From Spirochaetota bacterium (GTDB taxonomy: Bacteria; Spirochaetota; UBA4802; UBA5550), in assembly GCA_016933025.1 (NCBI GenBank), contig JAFGBT010000034.1, forward strand, positions 1-64,000: 64,000 nt of DNA. The letters run 5' to 3'. Below are positions 42,898-50,717 of this stretch, piece after piece. Every line of letters begins with the position of its first letter. Positions within the stretch are counted from its first letter, which is position 1. The notes beneath the pieces are model-generated. The model was not told the origin of the DNA, made no database searches, and was given only the letters and a program-made list of their open reading frames with translations. The translations under genes and the position numbers were made by a program.

Positions 42898-43167
42898 ATG
42901 GCGTTAATCACCGAACATGTACGAGATAATGCAAAAAAATGCAAGCAATGCGTGCTCCAGAGAGTGCGGGATTTTATCAAGTATAAGAATAAAATGGCAG
43001 GTAAGGGCATTTTCGCGAAGGAAACGGCCCAGGCTTTCAACAAGGGAGCGTTCATGGTGGCGAAATTCGGCTGCAACATGTGCCCGTACCGCGACGATTT
43101 CAAGCGGGTTTACGGCATGACGCCGGCGGATTATTTCGCGGAAGAGCAGTTGAAGATCGAGGAATAA
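42898..43167 (+). CDS. small protein with two CxxC pairs, unknown
   Basis: 89 residues behind AGGAGGGGAGG, a very strong ribosome site. CKQC at 15-18 and CNMC at 59-62 make a likely zinc or redox knuckle on an otherwise helical, basic protein; a VLQRVRDFIKYKNKMAGKG segment separates the halves. Cytoplasmic, no signal peptide. It is followed by a strong terminator, so it is a single-gene unit. I recognise no family; it could be a small regulatory or metal-binding protein. Confidence 0.65.
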   Translation: MALITEHVRDNAKKCKQCVLQRVRDFIKYKNKMAGKGIFAKETAQAFNKGAFMVAKFGCNMCPYRDDFKRVYGMTPADYFAEEQLKIEE

Positions 43168-43191
43168 TAATTACCGTGTCGCAAATAACAG

Positions 43192-43223
43192 AAGGCGAGG
43201 TCCCGCGACCCCGCCTTTTTTTT
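43192..43223 (+). terminator. intrinsic terminator after the cysteine-pair gene
   Basis: AAGGCGAGGTC, loop CCGC, GACCCCGCCTT with one mismatch, and eight T. It may also serve the convergent gene at 43260. Confidence 0.85.
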
Positions 43224-43259
43224 AAATTGCCATTCCCCCGGTATGACGCTGTGGGATTT

Positions 43260-44018
43260 CTATTCCTTCCGGCCGTCTCCCGTCAGTATTTTGGGGATGA
43301 AGCGCCTCGGAATAAGCGCGAGGATGACCAGGTTGGTGAGAACCAGGATGACCGACATCGTTATGATAATGAGCACCAGCATCTGGTTTTTGATCGTCTC
43401 TGTCCTGTTGAGATTGATCCCGATGATGAACGAACCCCACTGCTGACCGTACAGCCGTACCGGCGCGGCGATGTTCCAGAGGGTTTCGCCGGTGTCCCGG
43501 TTATAGAGTTCCCGAACAGCACTGTCTCCGTTATATGACAGGATCTTTTTGATTCCCTCGTAGGCATAGAAGTTCCTTTTACTTCGGCTATAAATGACGT
43601 CCCTGGCATAATTGTTGGTTTGCGGAAGTGAATATTTCTTGTTGTGGGTCGGGACATAGCCGTTTTTGTCCATTAGCACGGCAAACTCGACATCCTCGTC
43701 CAGGAGAAACTGGTCCTCAACGTCCTGTATCCACCTGTCAAAAATCAGGTCGTAACGCGTATGGTATTTTTTAGGATTTGTCCCTGGAATTTCAATATAG
43801 TTTGTGTCGAATATCGCTTCTTTGCCGATCATGTTGTTTTTTATCATGAAGTACATGATTTCGCTCATGGCCCTGGCGCCGGTAAGGGCCTCTATCCGGC
43901 TTTTCTCGTAGAGCTGGTTCTCAAGGTTGGTGAATATCTTGCTCAGTATCAGATAGCAGCCCAGGCAGGACATCAGGCTGAAGGTTATGGCTAGTATAAT
44001 TTTTCTTCGTAAACTCAT
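43260..44018 (-). CDS. membrane-anchored Cache-type sensor lacking an output domain, paralogue 1
   Basis: 252 residues from the ATG at 44018 (an upstream frame start is less likely). Helix at 6-28, a periplasmic domain to about 205 and a second helix (LVLIIITMSVILVLTNLVIL), then only about 20 cytoplasmic residues. The periplasmic part carries the chemoreceptor-like Cache motif DKNGYVPTHNKKYS followed by YSRSKRNF, known from N-termini of methyl-accepting proteins that bind small ligands. There is no HAMP, kinase, GGDEF or receptor signalling domain. The paralogue at 46441 has the same truncated form, so the lack of output looks genuine rather than an assembly break. It may act through protein contacts in the membrane. 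Confidence 0.8.
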   Translation of the reverse strand: MSLRRKIILAITFSLMSCLGCYLILSKIFTNLENQLYEKSRIEALTGARAMSEIMYFMIKNNMIGKEAIFDTNYIEIPGTNPKKYHTRYDLIFDRWIQDVEDQFLLDEDVEFAVLMDKNGYVPTHNKKYSLPQTNNYARDVIYSRSKRNFYAYEGIKKILSYNGDSAVRELYNRDTGETLWNIAAPVRLYGQQWGSFIIGINLNRTETIKNQMLVLIIITMSVILVLTNLVILALIPRRFIPKILTGDGRKE

Positions 44019-44395
44019 AGTTGGTTCTGGCGCGTGTAAAAAATAATAAATGCAAACAGTGACACAATTAATGCATAGTTGCAATTTATTGTCTATAATA
44101 ATTTTTTCAAATTTGATTGTCTTTCACATAATAATAAATCCGGCACAGATACCCGCAAATGCTATCATTGTCTGCCTGGCCAATACACCCGAGCGTCATC
44201 TTAGGTGTAATCGCGAATAAATTTGCCTGGCGATATTCCTGTTTGCAACAACATCACAAATTTCGGGTATCGGTCTATCACGGAATTTTGTTGTTTCATT
44301 GCATTATAATGCAAAATTCGCGTTTTATATTGACAATTATGCGGTGCCTGTTAATTTGGATATAGAAATATCATTCGTATGGCATGGTAATGTAG
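44019..44395. other. intergenic region between a Cache sensor and the HEAT-repeat gene
   Basis: 377 bp, AT-rich, divergent. It contains the palindrome TGCATTATAATGCA (44300-44313) and TTGACA at 44330-44335 with only a weak -10 (TAATTT at 44352). No gene seen. Confidence 0.55.
44300..44313. promoter_or_regulatory. perfect palindrome upstream of the HEAT-repeat gene
   Basis: TGCATTATAATGCA, exact over 14 bases, 16 bases before a TTGACA. Candidate operator; exact palindromes of this length can arise by chance. Confidence 0.3.
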
Positions 44396-45424
44396 ATGTC
44401 GTTATTCAGCCCAAATATTGATAAACTCATTAGCGAAAGAAATATTCCCGGCCTTATAAAATGCACCACAAACAGGAATGCCGAAATCAGGCTCAAGGCG
44501 TTTCATGCCCTGCTGGACGGCGGGCAGAGGGACCCGGCGGTCCTCGAAGCTCTTCGGAAAATGAAGGGTGACCGGGACGTTCGTGTCAGGAATGCCGCCA
44601 TCCTGAAGCTGGCTGAGGTCGGAGACGAGGGTATCCTGGACGACCTTTACGCAATAATGGTCGAGGGTTCCCAGAACGACAAGATCGACGCCCTCAGGAT
44701 CCTGGCTGACCGGGGGAAGACGGACGCGCAGGCGTCGGGGATTATCGCCCTTGCGCTTAACGACAAGAAGGGGATGGTGCAGCTCGAGGCGATACGGACC
44801 CTGGGCGCCCTGAAGGACTATACGTCACTCGTGCACCTCGAGGACAAACTGCATGACATCAGGCACCAGATACGGCTCGAGGCGGTCCGCGCTCTCGGGA
44901 ACATTCAGTCCGACGAAGCGGTTGATCTTCTCATCGGCTCCCTGACCGACAACAAGCTCGTGATACGCCGGGCGGCGCGGGAAATACTTGAACAGATAGG
45001 CACGGATAAAGCGATAAAGGCGCTTAACGACGCCCCGCTGATGATGATGGTCAAGAGGATGAACGAGGGCGTCGCGTCGAAGGTTGACGCGCTTGTCTAC
45101 ATAGGCAAGCACCGGTTCCAGGACGCCCTCCCTCTGGTGCATAAGGCCACCAGCGATGAATATAAAAACGTGCGGCTTGAGGCGGTGAAGGCGCTGAGCA
45201 TGGTGCGAGATAAAAGTTCAATACATACGCTTGCCAGGATGATCAATGACCCGTATTTCGATATCCGGCTCGAGGCGGTGAAGGCCCTCGAGAGGATACT
45301 TGACCCGGCGGCGCTCAAGCCCCTTGAAAAGGCGAAAGAAGACCTTAACAAGAGCGTGCGGGAAGAGGCCAAGAAGGCGTATTACTCACTCCAGACAAGG
45401 CTGGAAGAACTCCACAAGAAGTAA
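44396..45424 (+). CDS. HEAT-repeat (PBS-lyase type) protein
   Basis: 342 residues built almost wholly of HEAT/PBS-lyase-type repeats of about 31 residues: VRNAAILKLAEVGD, QLEAIRTLGALKD, IRLEAVRALGNIQSD, VRLEAVKALSMVRD, IRLEAVKALERILD. About nine repeats. No signal peptide, so cytoplasmic. These superhelical proteins are scaffolds for protein partners. It lies between two output-less Cache sensors, on the opposite strand. A strong terminator follows. Confidence 0.9.
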   Translation: MSLFSPNIDKLISERNIPGLIKCTTNRNAEIRLKAFHALLDGGQRDPAVLEALRKMKGDRDVRVRNAAILKLAEVGDEGILDDLYAIMVEGSQNDKIDALRILADRGKTDAQASGIIALALNDKKGMVQLEAIRTLGALKDYTSLVHLEDKLHDIRHQIRLEAVRALGNIQSDEAVDLLIGSLTDNKLVIRRAAREILEQIGTDKAIKALNDAPLMMMVKRMNEGVASKVDALVYIGKHRFQDALPLVHKATSDEYKNVRLEAVKALSMVRDKSSIHTLARMINDPYFDIRLEAVKALERILDPAALKPLEKAKEDLNKSVREEAKKAYYSLQTRLEELHKK

Positions 45425-45452
45425 TTCAGGGCATTATCATGTGAAGCGCGAT

Positions 45453-45482
45453 GGCCGGTGTTATCCGGCCTTAGTTTTTTTT
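45453..45482 (+). terminator. intrinsic terminator after the HEAT-repeat gene
   Basis: GGCCGG (45453-45458), six-base loop, CCGGCC (45465-45470), TTAG and eight T. Confidence 0.85.
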
Positions 45483-45484
45483 CG

Positions 45485-46249
45485 TCACAGCGCCGTGACG
45501 CCGCCATCCACAACAATGGTCTGCCCGGTGATGTAATCGGACCCCGCCGAGGCGAGGAAGAGGACCGGGTGCACTACGTCGGCCGGCTCGGCGATTCTCC
45601 CGAGCGGGATGCTCCTCACCACATGCTCGTGAATGTCTTTGTTCGACCAGAAGGGCTTGCTGAAATCCGTGCGCACCATGGCGGGCGCCACCGCGTTGAC
45701 CTGGATGTTAAAGGAGGCCAGCTCCGCGGCGAGCACCTTCGTCATCATCTCGACTCCCGCCTTCGCGATGCCGTATATGCCCATGCCGGGCGAGGCCTTG
45801 CGGCCCGCGATCGATGAGATGCTCACGATCTTTCCCCTTTTCTGTGCCTTCATCACGGCGGCGGCCCTCCGGGAGCAGATGTATGTCCCGGTCAGGTTGG
45901 TATCGATGATTTTCTGCCACTGGGCCACCTCGGTGTCTGCGGCGGACGGCGTCATGAGGTTCATCCCGACGTTGTTTATGAGTATGTCGACCCGGGAGAA
46001 TTTTTCCAGAACCCGTTCGAAGAGGGCGTTCACGTCGGCTTCTCTGGCGATGTGGGCGGTGACGGTGAGGAGGTTCTCCCCGCCGCTCAGCGCGGCAGCG
46101 GCGGCGTCCAGGTTTTCCTGCTTTCGGCCGCAGATAGCGACCTTCGCCCTTTCGCCGAGCAGCTTCCTTGCAAGTTCCAGGCCTATGCCCCGGCTCCCGC
46201 CGGTGACGACGGCCACCATTCCTTCAAGTCCATAGGTGATGTCGCCCAT
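45485..46249 (-). CDS. short-chain dehydrogenase/reductase
   Basis: 254 residues from the ATG at 46249 (AAGGAG about eight bases upstream; longer frames are not supported). Classical SDR: cofactor motif TGGSRGIG, NNVG (in place of NNAG), catalytic Ser in VSISSIAG, Tyr-Lys in YGIAKAG, and a C-terminal DYITGQTIVVDGG typical of FabG/gluconate-dehydrogenase relatives. NAD(P)H-dependent oxidoreductase of unknown substrate, cytoplasmic. Stand-alone on its strand, ending two bases from the terminator of the HEAT gene. Confidence 0.92.
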   Translation of the reverse strand: MGDITYGLEGMVAVVTGGSRGIGLELARKLLGERAKVAICGRKQENLDAAAAALSGGENLLTVTAHIAREADVNALFERVLEKFSRVDILINNVGMNLMTPSAADTEVAQWQKIIDTNLTGTYICSRRAAAVMKAQKRGKIVSISSIAGRKASPGMGIYGIAKAGVEMMTKVLAAELASFNIQVNAVAPAMVRTDFSKPFWSNKDIHEHVVRSIPLGRIAEPADVVHPVLFLASAGSDYITGQTIVVDGGVTAL

Positions 46250-46440
46250 AATGGTGTCTCCTTGATCCTGTACGGTTTTTCTCCGGCCCCGCGGCATGCC
46301 GGGGCTGCCGAAATAGGGTAGACCCGTCACGCCTCTCATGTCAAATTAATATCAATCCGAGTTGGAAATGACCTGCGTGCGGCTTCTTGCCGGAAGATAT
46401 CCGGGTCCGGACAGAACAGGGCAGATCGCCCGACATGGTC

Positions 46441-47226
46441 CTATTCGGCGGGGGGCGCCTCGCCGGTTCCACCCGGTGCACTGGAAGCGCCGGCGGGGTT
46501 CTCCAGGAATTTCGCCGGTATGATGGCGAGGATCATCAGGAGAGTGAAGCTCAGGATGATGATCATGATCGTTACGGTGATGATGATCATCTGGTTTTTA
46601 ATGATGTCGACCCGGTGGAGGGAGATGCCTATCAGGAAAGCGCCCCAGTGATTGTCGCGAAACTTCACCGGGGTTCCGATGTTCCACATCAGCTCGCCGG
46701 TGTCGCGATGATACAAATATTTGATGGTGCCGTTGCCGCGGTACTTGAGTATCTCTTTGATTTCCGGCTTGGTGGCGAAATTTCTTTTAGAGCGGCTGTA
46801 ATATAGATTTTCCTGCACATTTTTGCTGGGAGGCTTCGAATACTTTGAATTATGGGTCGGCACGTAGCCGTTTTTATCAATGAGGATCGAGAAGACGACG
46901 TCCTCGTCGTTCAGGAACTCGTCTTCAAACTTCTGTATGGTGGCGTCGAATATCGCGTCATATTGCGTGCGATATTTTTTAGGGCTGATCCCCTCGATTT
47001 CAATGTAATTGGTGTCCATGACCTGGGCAGGGCTGAGTTGGTTGGTGAATACCATGAGCTCCATGAAGGTATTCATCACTTCGGAGCCGATCAGCGCCTC
47101 GATGCGGCATTTCTGGAGGAGCTGGTCTTCGGTTTTTTCGAATATCTTGGTGATGATGAGAATGGCGCCGACGGAGAGGACCAGGCACATTGTAACGATA
47201 ATGATGATCTTTTTTTTGAGATCCAT
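46441..47226 (-). CDS. membrane-anchored Cache-type sensor lacking an output domain, paralogue 2
   Basis: 261 residues from the ATG at 47226, with AGGGGG six bases upstream. Same plan as the protein at 43260: helix at the N-terminus, periplasmic Cache domain with DKNGYVPTHNSKYS and YSRSKRNF, second helix (IIITVTIMIIILSFTLLMIL) and then a short Pro/Gly/Ala-rich cytoplasmic tail. Side by side the two match throughout the sensor domain, so they are paralogues. The tail differs (PAGASSAPGG), so they probably have different partners or none. No output domain. Confidence 0.8.
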   Translation of the reverse strand: MDLKKKIIIIVTMCLVLSVGAILIITKIFEKTEDQLLQKCRIEALIGSEVMNTFMELMVFTNQLSPAQVMDTNYIEIEGISPKKYRTQYDAIFDATIQKFEDEFLNDEDVVFSILIDKNGYVPTHNSKYSKPPSKNVQENLYYSRSKRNFATKPEIKEILKYRGNGTIKYLYHRDTGELMWNIGTPVKFRDNHWGAFLIGISLHRVDIIKNQMIIITVTIMIIILSFTLLMILAIIPAKFLENPAGASSAPGGTGEAPPAE

Positions 47227-47344
47227 ATCATGCCCCCTCATGTTGTTATAATAAATTTGTTGTCGGTCGCAGCAACTTACCGGATGACATAGTAAGTCCT
47301 GGTCGAATAAAAGTAAATAACATTATTGAGCGCGCTCCTTAAAA

Positions 47345-48067
47345 TCATGAATTTTGATGAACTGCTCCCGGACGGGCCTCGGTTTCATTATCCTGCATAA
47401 GGTGAGGCTTCAGTGCCTCATATATCATCCTGAGGCCTTTTGCGTTGATGTGAATTTCATCGATCGCTATCTCGTTGATATCGATCCCGCTCCTGAACGG
47501 GTCGACAATGGTAACATTGTGGAATTCCCGGGCCGCCTCATGATAGATTCCGTTGAAGCGGTCGATGTTTTGCCCGATGCGGGGGCTTTTTGCCAGCAGT
47601 ATATCGGCGGCCGGGAGGATCGGGATGACATATACGTGCGCCCCTATCTCGCCGGCTCGCCTGAAAAACGAATTGATGTTCGCTCCGAACTGTTTCGGAG
47701 AAACGTCGGTTATATCGGGGTTCCTCCCGCGGTGTTTCCTCACGTAATCGATGTATCGCTTACGTATTCCCGCCGGAAGTATTTTGCTGACGAGATAGTA
47801 TTCGAGGCTCCGCTTGTCAAAAAGCCGTGGGGCGCATTCTGCCATTCCCTGCTGGAGAATAACGGTTTGCGGCATATAGCGTTCCAGGAGGTCGAGACCG
47901 CCGCCACCCTCGGTGACCAGGCGCACCGACGTGCTTCCGCGGCCGGGACGGTCAATGATGTCGTAGTGGGGGAATTCCCGCTTCAACAGGTAAATCCAGG
48001 TGTCTTCGTACCGGATTTCATCCCGCGGCATGGCGATTGAGTCGGCTATGACCATGATCCTTTTCAT
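47345..48067 (-). CDS. SGNH-hydrolase-like protein
   Basis: 240 residues from the ATG at 48067 (AGAGG seven bases upstream). The N-terminal VIADSIAMP is a variant block I with catalytic Ser, and DEIHINAKG near 212-220 supplies the Asp-His pair of block V. The Gly and Asn of the usual GxND block appear only as GMAEC in the middle, so hydrolase activity is likely but not certain. Cytoplasmic, no signal peptide. It is divergent from the GMC oxidoreductase gene. Possible role in deacylating a lipid or glycan. Confidence 0.72.
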   Translation of the reverse strand: MKRIMVIADSIAMPRDEIRYEDTWIYLLKREFPHYDIIDRPGRGSTSVRLVTEGGGGLDLLERYMPQTVILQQGMAECAPRLFDKRSLEYYLVSKILPAGIRKRYIDYVRKHRGRNPDITDVSPKQFGANINSFFRRAGEIGAHVYVIPILPAADILLAKSPRIGQNIDRFNGIYHEAAREFHNVTIVDPFRSGIDINEIAIDEIHINAKGLRMIYEALKPHLMQDNETEARPGAVHQNS

Positions 48068-48153
48068 TTTCATGCCTCTACCATTTACAGGAGGGCCGTA
48101 TAAATGAAAAGGATTTTTTTCCCGCCCATGTAAAGCGCGCCGCCAATTGTTTG

Positions 48154-48180
48154 TTGACAAATGCGTCGTGCGCATATATG
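48154..48180 (+). promoter_or_regulatory. likely promoter of the GMC oxidoreductase operon
   Basis: TTGACA (48154-48159) and TATATG (48175-48180), 15 bases apart. A start near 48187 gives a leader of about 20 nt to the ATG at 48206 and rules out the in-frame ATG at 48161. Confidence 0.4.
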
Positions 48181-48205
48181 CACTAGTATCATCGAAGTTG
48201 ACGAT

Positions 48206-50194
48206 ATGACCGGATTACGAATACTCAAGGGCGGAAAGGGCAGAATATTATCCGCCATCATGAACGCGATCATTCCCCGAGGCGGCGCATACGGGCCGGG
48301 AGCCGCCGACTTTGACTTACTACCCGCGGCCGAGGGCTTCGTGAAGTCAATGAATCTCCTGTTTCGGATCGGCTTTCCATTCCTCCTGCTGTACATGGAG
48401 TACGGCGCCCTGCTGAGGACCGGCAAGCGGTTAACCCGCCTTCCCGACGAGCTGGCGGCAGAATATCTCGAAAGCTTTGATGAGAGCAGATTTTATTACA
48501 GGCGCGCCATCATCCTTGCGCTGAAGATGATTGCCATGCTGGCCTTTTACGATCGGGATGAAAACGCCTCGCTCATCGGTTATTCGCACTGGAGCCACAG
48601 GGCGGCGAGGAAAAAGAGGGCGAAGGCCTCGCCGAAAGGCAAAAAAACGCCGGATGCCGCCGCAGGCATACGGCAGTTCGGGGACTACGCCGGCGATATA
48701 CGAGAGGAGTGCGATGTCTGCGTTATCGGCAGCGGGGCAGGCGGCGCGGTGGCAGCGAAGGAGCTGGCCGAGAAGGGTCTCTCGGTCATTTTACTGGAGG
48801 AGGGGGGGCACTACACCCGCGACGACTGGAACGGCAAGCCGTTGTCGAGCCTCAGGTCGATGTGGCGGGACGGCGGTCTCACCGGCTCATTCGGAAGCCC
48901 CTTTGTCTCAATAACCCTGGGTAAGTGTATCGGCGGCACCACGGCCGTCAATTCGGCGACCTGCTTCCGGACGCCTGACGCCATTCTCAAGAAGTGGCGC
49001 ACCGGGCTCGGGCTGGATAACCTGACGCTGGCCGCGCTGCGGCCGTATTTCGAGCGGGTTGAAAAGGAACTGCATGTTACCACACTTTCCTGGGACGTCC
49101 TGGGAAACTGCGCCAAAATAATAAAACGCGGCTGCGACCGGCTGGGCCTCTCCTGTCGGCCGCTCCGGCACAATGTAATCGAGTGCGCCGGTGCCGGCAC
49201 CTGCCAGTTCGGGTGCCCTGAGAACGCCAAACAGAGCACGGATGTATCATACATTCCGCGGGCGGTGGCGCACGGCGCCCGCGTCTATGCAAACTGCCGC
49301 GCGGAAAAGCTGGTGATCGGCGGGGCGGGGGTCGCGGGCGTCCGCGGGGCGCTGGTCGATCCCGCCCGGGACGACAAAAAGATTTACTCGATCGATGTGA
49401 AGGCGCGGGCGGTCGTGGTATCGTGCGGGAGCCTTATCACCCCGCAGTTGTTATGGAAGAGCGGAATCAAGAACAGGCACATTGGCAGGCATCTTCAGAT
49501 ACATCCGGCCGGCAGGGTATGCGCGCTGATGAAGGACAGGGTCGAGGGATGGAAGGGGGTATCGCAGGGGGCGTATGTAGACGACTACCATGACGAGGGT
49601 ATCGCCCTGGAGGGCATCTTTATACATCCCTCGATGATGCTCTCGTCCATGCCGGGCGTAGGCATGAAGCACAAGGACCTCGCGGTACAGTTCCCCCACC
49701 TGGCGGCCTTCGGGATTATGATTCATGATTCCACCGAGGGCAGGGTCTATCCGTGGCGGCCGATGCGGCTCATTCTCTCGAAGTACATAATCCGGCGCGA
49801 TGATGTCGAGAAGTTCAAAAAAGCGCTCGCCTATACGGCCAGGATATTTTTCGCGGCCGGAGCGAAGCAGGTATATACCGGCATATCGAGAATCCCCGTG
49901 CTTAACTCCATGGAGGATGCGGAGAGGCTCCTGGGTATGAACATACGCGCCAGCCACCTGGAGATACTGGCGTTTCACCCCCTGGGAACCTGCCGCATGG
50001 CCGCCCGTGAGACGGACGGGGTGGTGAACAGGCAGGGGGAGGTGTTCGGCGTGCCGAATCTGTACGTCGCGGACGGGAGTGTCGTGCCGACCTCGCTCGG
50101 CGTGAACCCCCAGATCACCATCATGGCGCTGGCGACGTATATAGCGGACGGGATAGTGAAAAAACTGCGCCGGCGTGAAGACGGGGTTGCGTAA
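48206..50194 (+). CDS. GMC-family flavin oxidoreductase with N-terminal accessory domain
   Basis: 662 residues. FAD-binding Rossmann motif GSGAGGAVAAKELAEKG near 174-190. Conserved late segment HPLGTCRM (His591) and SLGVNPQITIMALA (Asn634) give the His-Asn active-site pair of cholesterol oxidase/alcohol oxidase enzymes. Residues 1-165 are a separate helical domain with RLTRLPDELAAEYLESFDESR and FYDRDENASLIGYS, as in long-chain fatty-alcohol oxidases. A hydrophobic stretch (LLFRIGFPFLLLYM) near 50 suggests membrane association. Probably oxidises alcohol or sterol-type lipids. It heads an operon with a small membrane protein and a phytoene-desaturase-like flavoprotein. Confidence 0.9.
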   Translation: MTGLRILKGGKGRILSAIMNAIIPRGGAYGPGAADFDLLPAAEGFVKSMNLLFRIGFPFLLLYMEYGALLRTGKRLTRLPDELAAEYLESFDESRFYYRRAIILALKMIAMLAFYDRDENASLIGYSHWSHRAARKKRAKASPKGKKTPDAAAGIRQFGDYAGDIREECDVCVIGSGAGGAVAAKELAEKGLSVILLEEGGHYTRDDWNGKPLSSLRSMWRDGGLTGSFGSPFVSITLGKCIGGTTAVNSATCFRTPDAILKKWRTGLGLDNLTLAALRPYFERVEKELHVTTLSWDVLGNCAKIIKRGCDRLGLSCRPLRHNVIECAGAGTCQFGCPENAKQSTDVSYIPRAVAHGARVYANCRAEKLVIGGAGVAGVRGALVDPARDDKKIYSIDVKARAVVVSCGSLITPQLLWKSGIKNRHIGRHLQIHPAGRVCALMKDRVEGWKGVSQGAYVDDYHDEGIALEGIFIHPSMMLSSMPGVGMKHKDLAVQFPHLAAFGIMIHDSTEGRVYPWRPMRLILSKYIIRRDDVEKFKKALAYTARIFFAAGAKQVYTGISRIPVLNSMEDAERLLGMNIRASHLEILAFHPLGTCRMAARETDGVVNRQGEVFGVPNLYVADGSVVPTSLGVNPQITIMALATYIADGIVKKLRRREDGVA

Positions 50195-50230
50195 CCCCGC
50201 CTTCACGCCGGCGGATCAAAGGAGGATATC

Positions 50231-50680
50231 ATGGAACTCACCAAAAACGAAACAATCATGAAATACACCGCCCTTGTCTATGCGGTGGTCTTCATCGTGG
50301 CCGTGCTGGTCTTCATCGTCATCCCGGAGGGGATGCTCGGAGCGATGAACGATATCTCGAGAGCTCTCTTCCCGTCGCTGCCGCTCGCGGCGGATTCGGG
50401 GAAGTTCTGGCTTTCCCTTACGGTCTCGATGATGGCGACCATAACCGCGCTTTCCCTCCTCATTTACAGGGACGTGAGAAGCAACTATCGAATGGCGGTG
50501 CCGCTCGTGACGGCGAAATTCACCTCGTCTCTGTTAGGGCTCGGGTTTTTCCTGGCAGGCTTCGCGTGCGTCGATACGGCATGGAACACGCTGGCGAACC
50601 TTATCATACTCTTTTCTGATTTCCCTCTCGGCGTGCTGATGCTCGTGCTCTACCTGCAGGTCAGGAGGGAGCGGGCGTAA
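50231..50680 (+). CDS. small four-helix membrane protein in a redox operon
   Basis: 149 residues with AAGGAGG upstream. Four hydrophobic helices near 11-33, 60-80, 95-112 and 120-142; short cytoplasmic ends. No recognised motif. It lies 36 bp after the GMC gene and 37 bp before the flavoprotein gene, so it is likely co-expressed and may tether or pass electrons between the two flavoenzymes; that is inference from position. Confidence 0.65.
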   Translation: MELTKNETIMKYTALVYAVVFIVAVLVFIVIPEGMLGAMNDISRALFPSLPLAADSGKFWLSLTVSMMATITALSLLIYRDVRSNYRMAVPLVTAKFTSSLLGLGFFLAGFACVDTAWNTLANLIILFSDFPLGVLMLVLYLQVRRERA

Positions 50681-50717
50681 TGAGGCTGTCCATGCCGGCC
50701 GGGGATGGAGGTGCGAT

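Noticed and set aside
44396..45424. Reading the HEAT-repeat protein as a phycobilisome lyase
   Set aside because: PBS-lyase-like repeats are generic protein-binding repeats and no phycobilisome gene is present.
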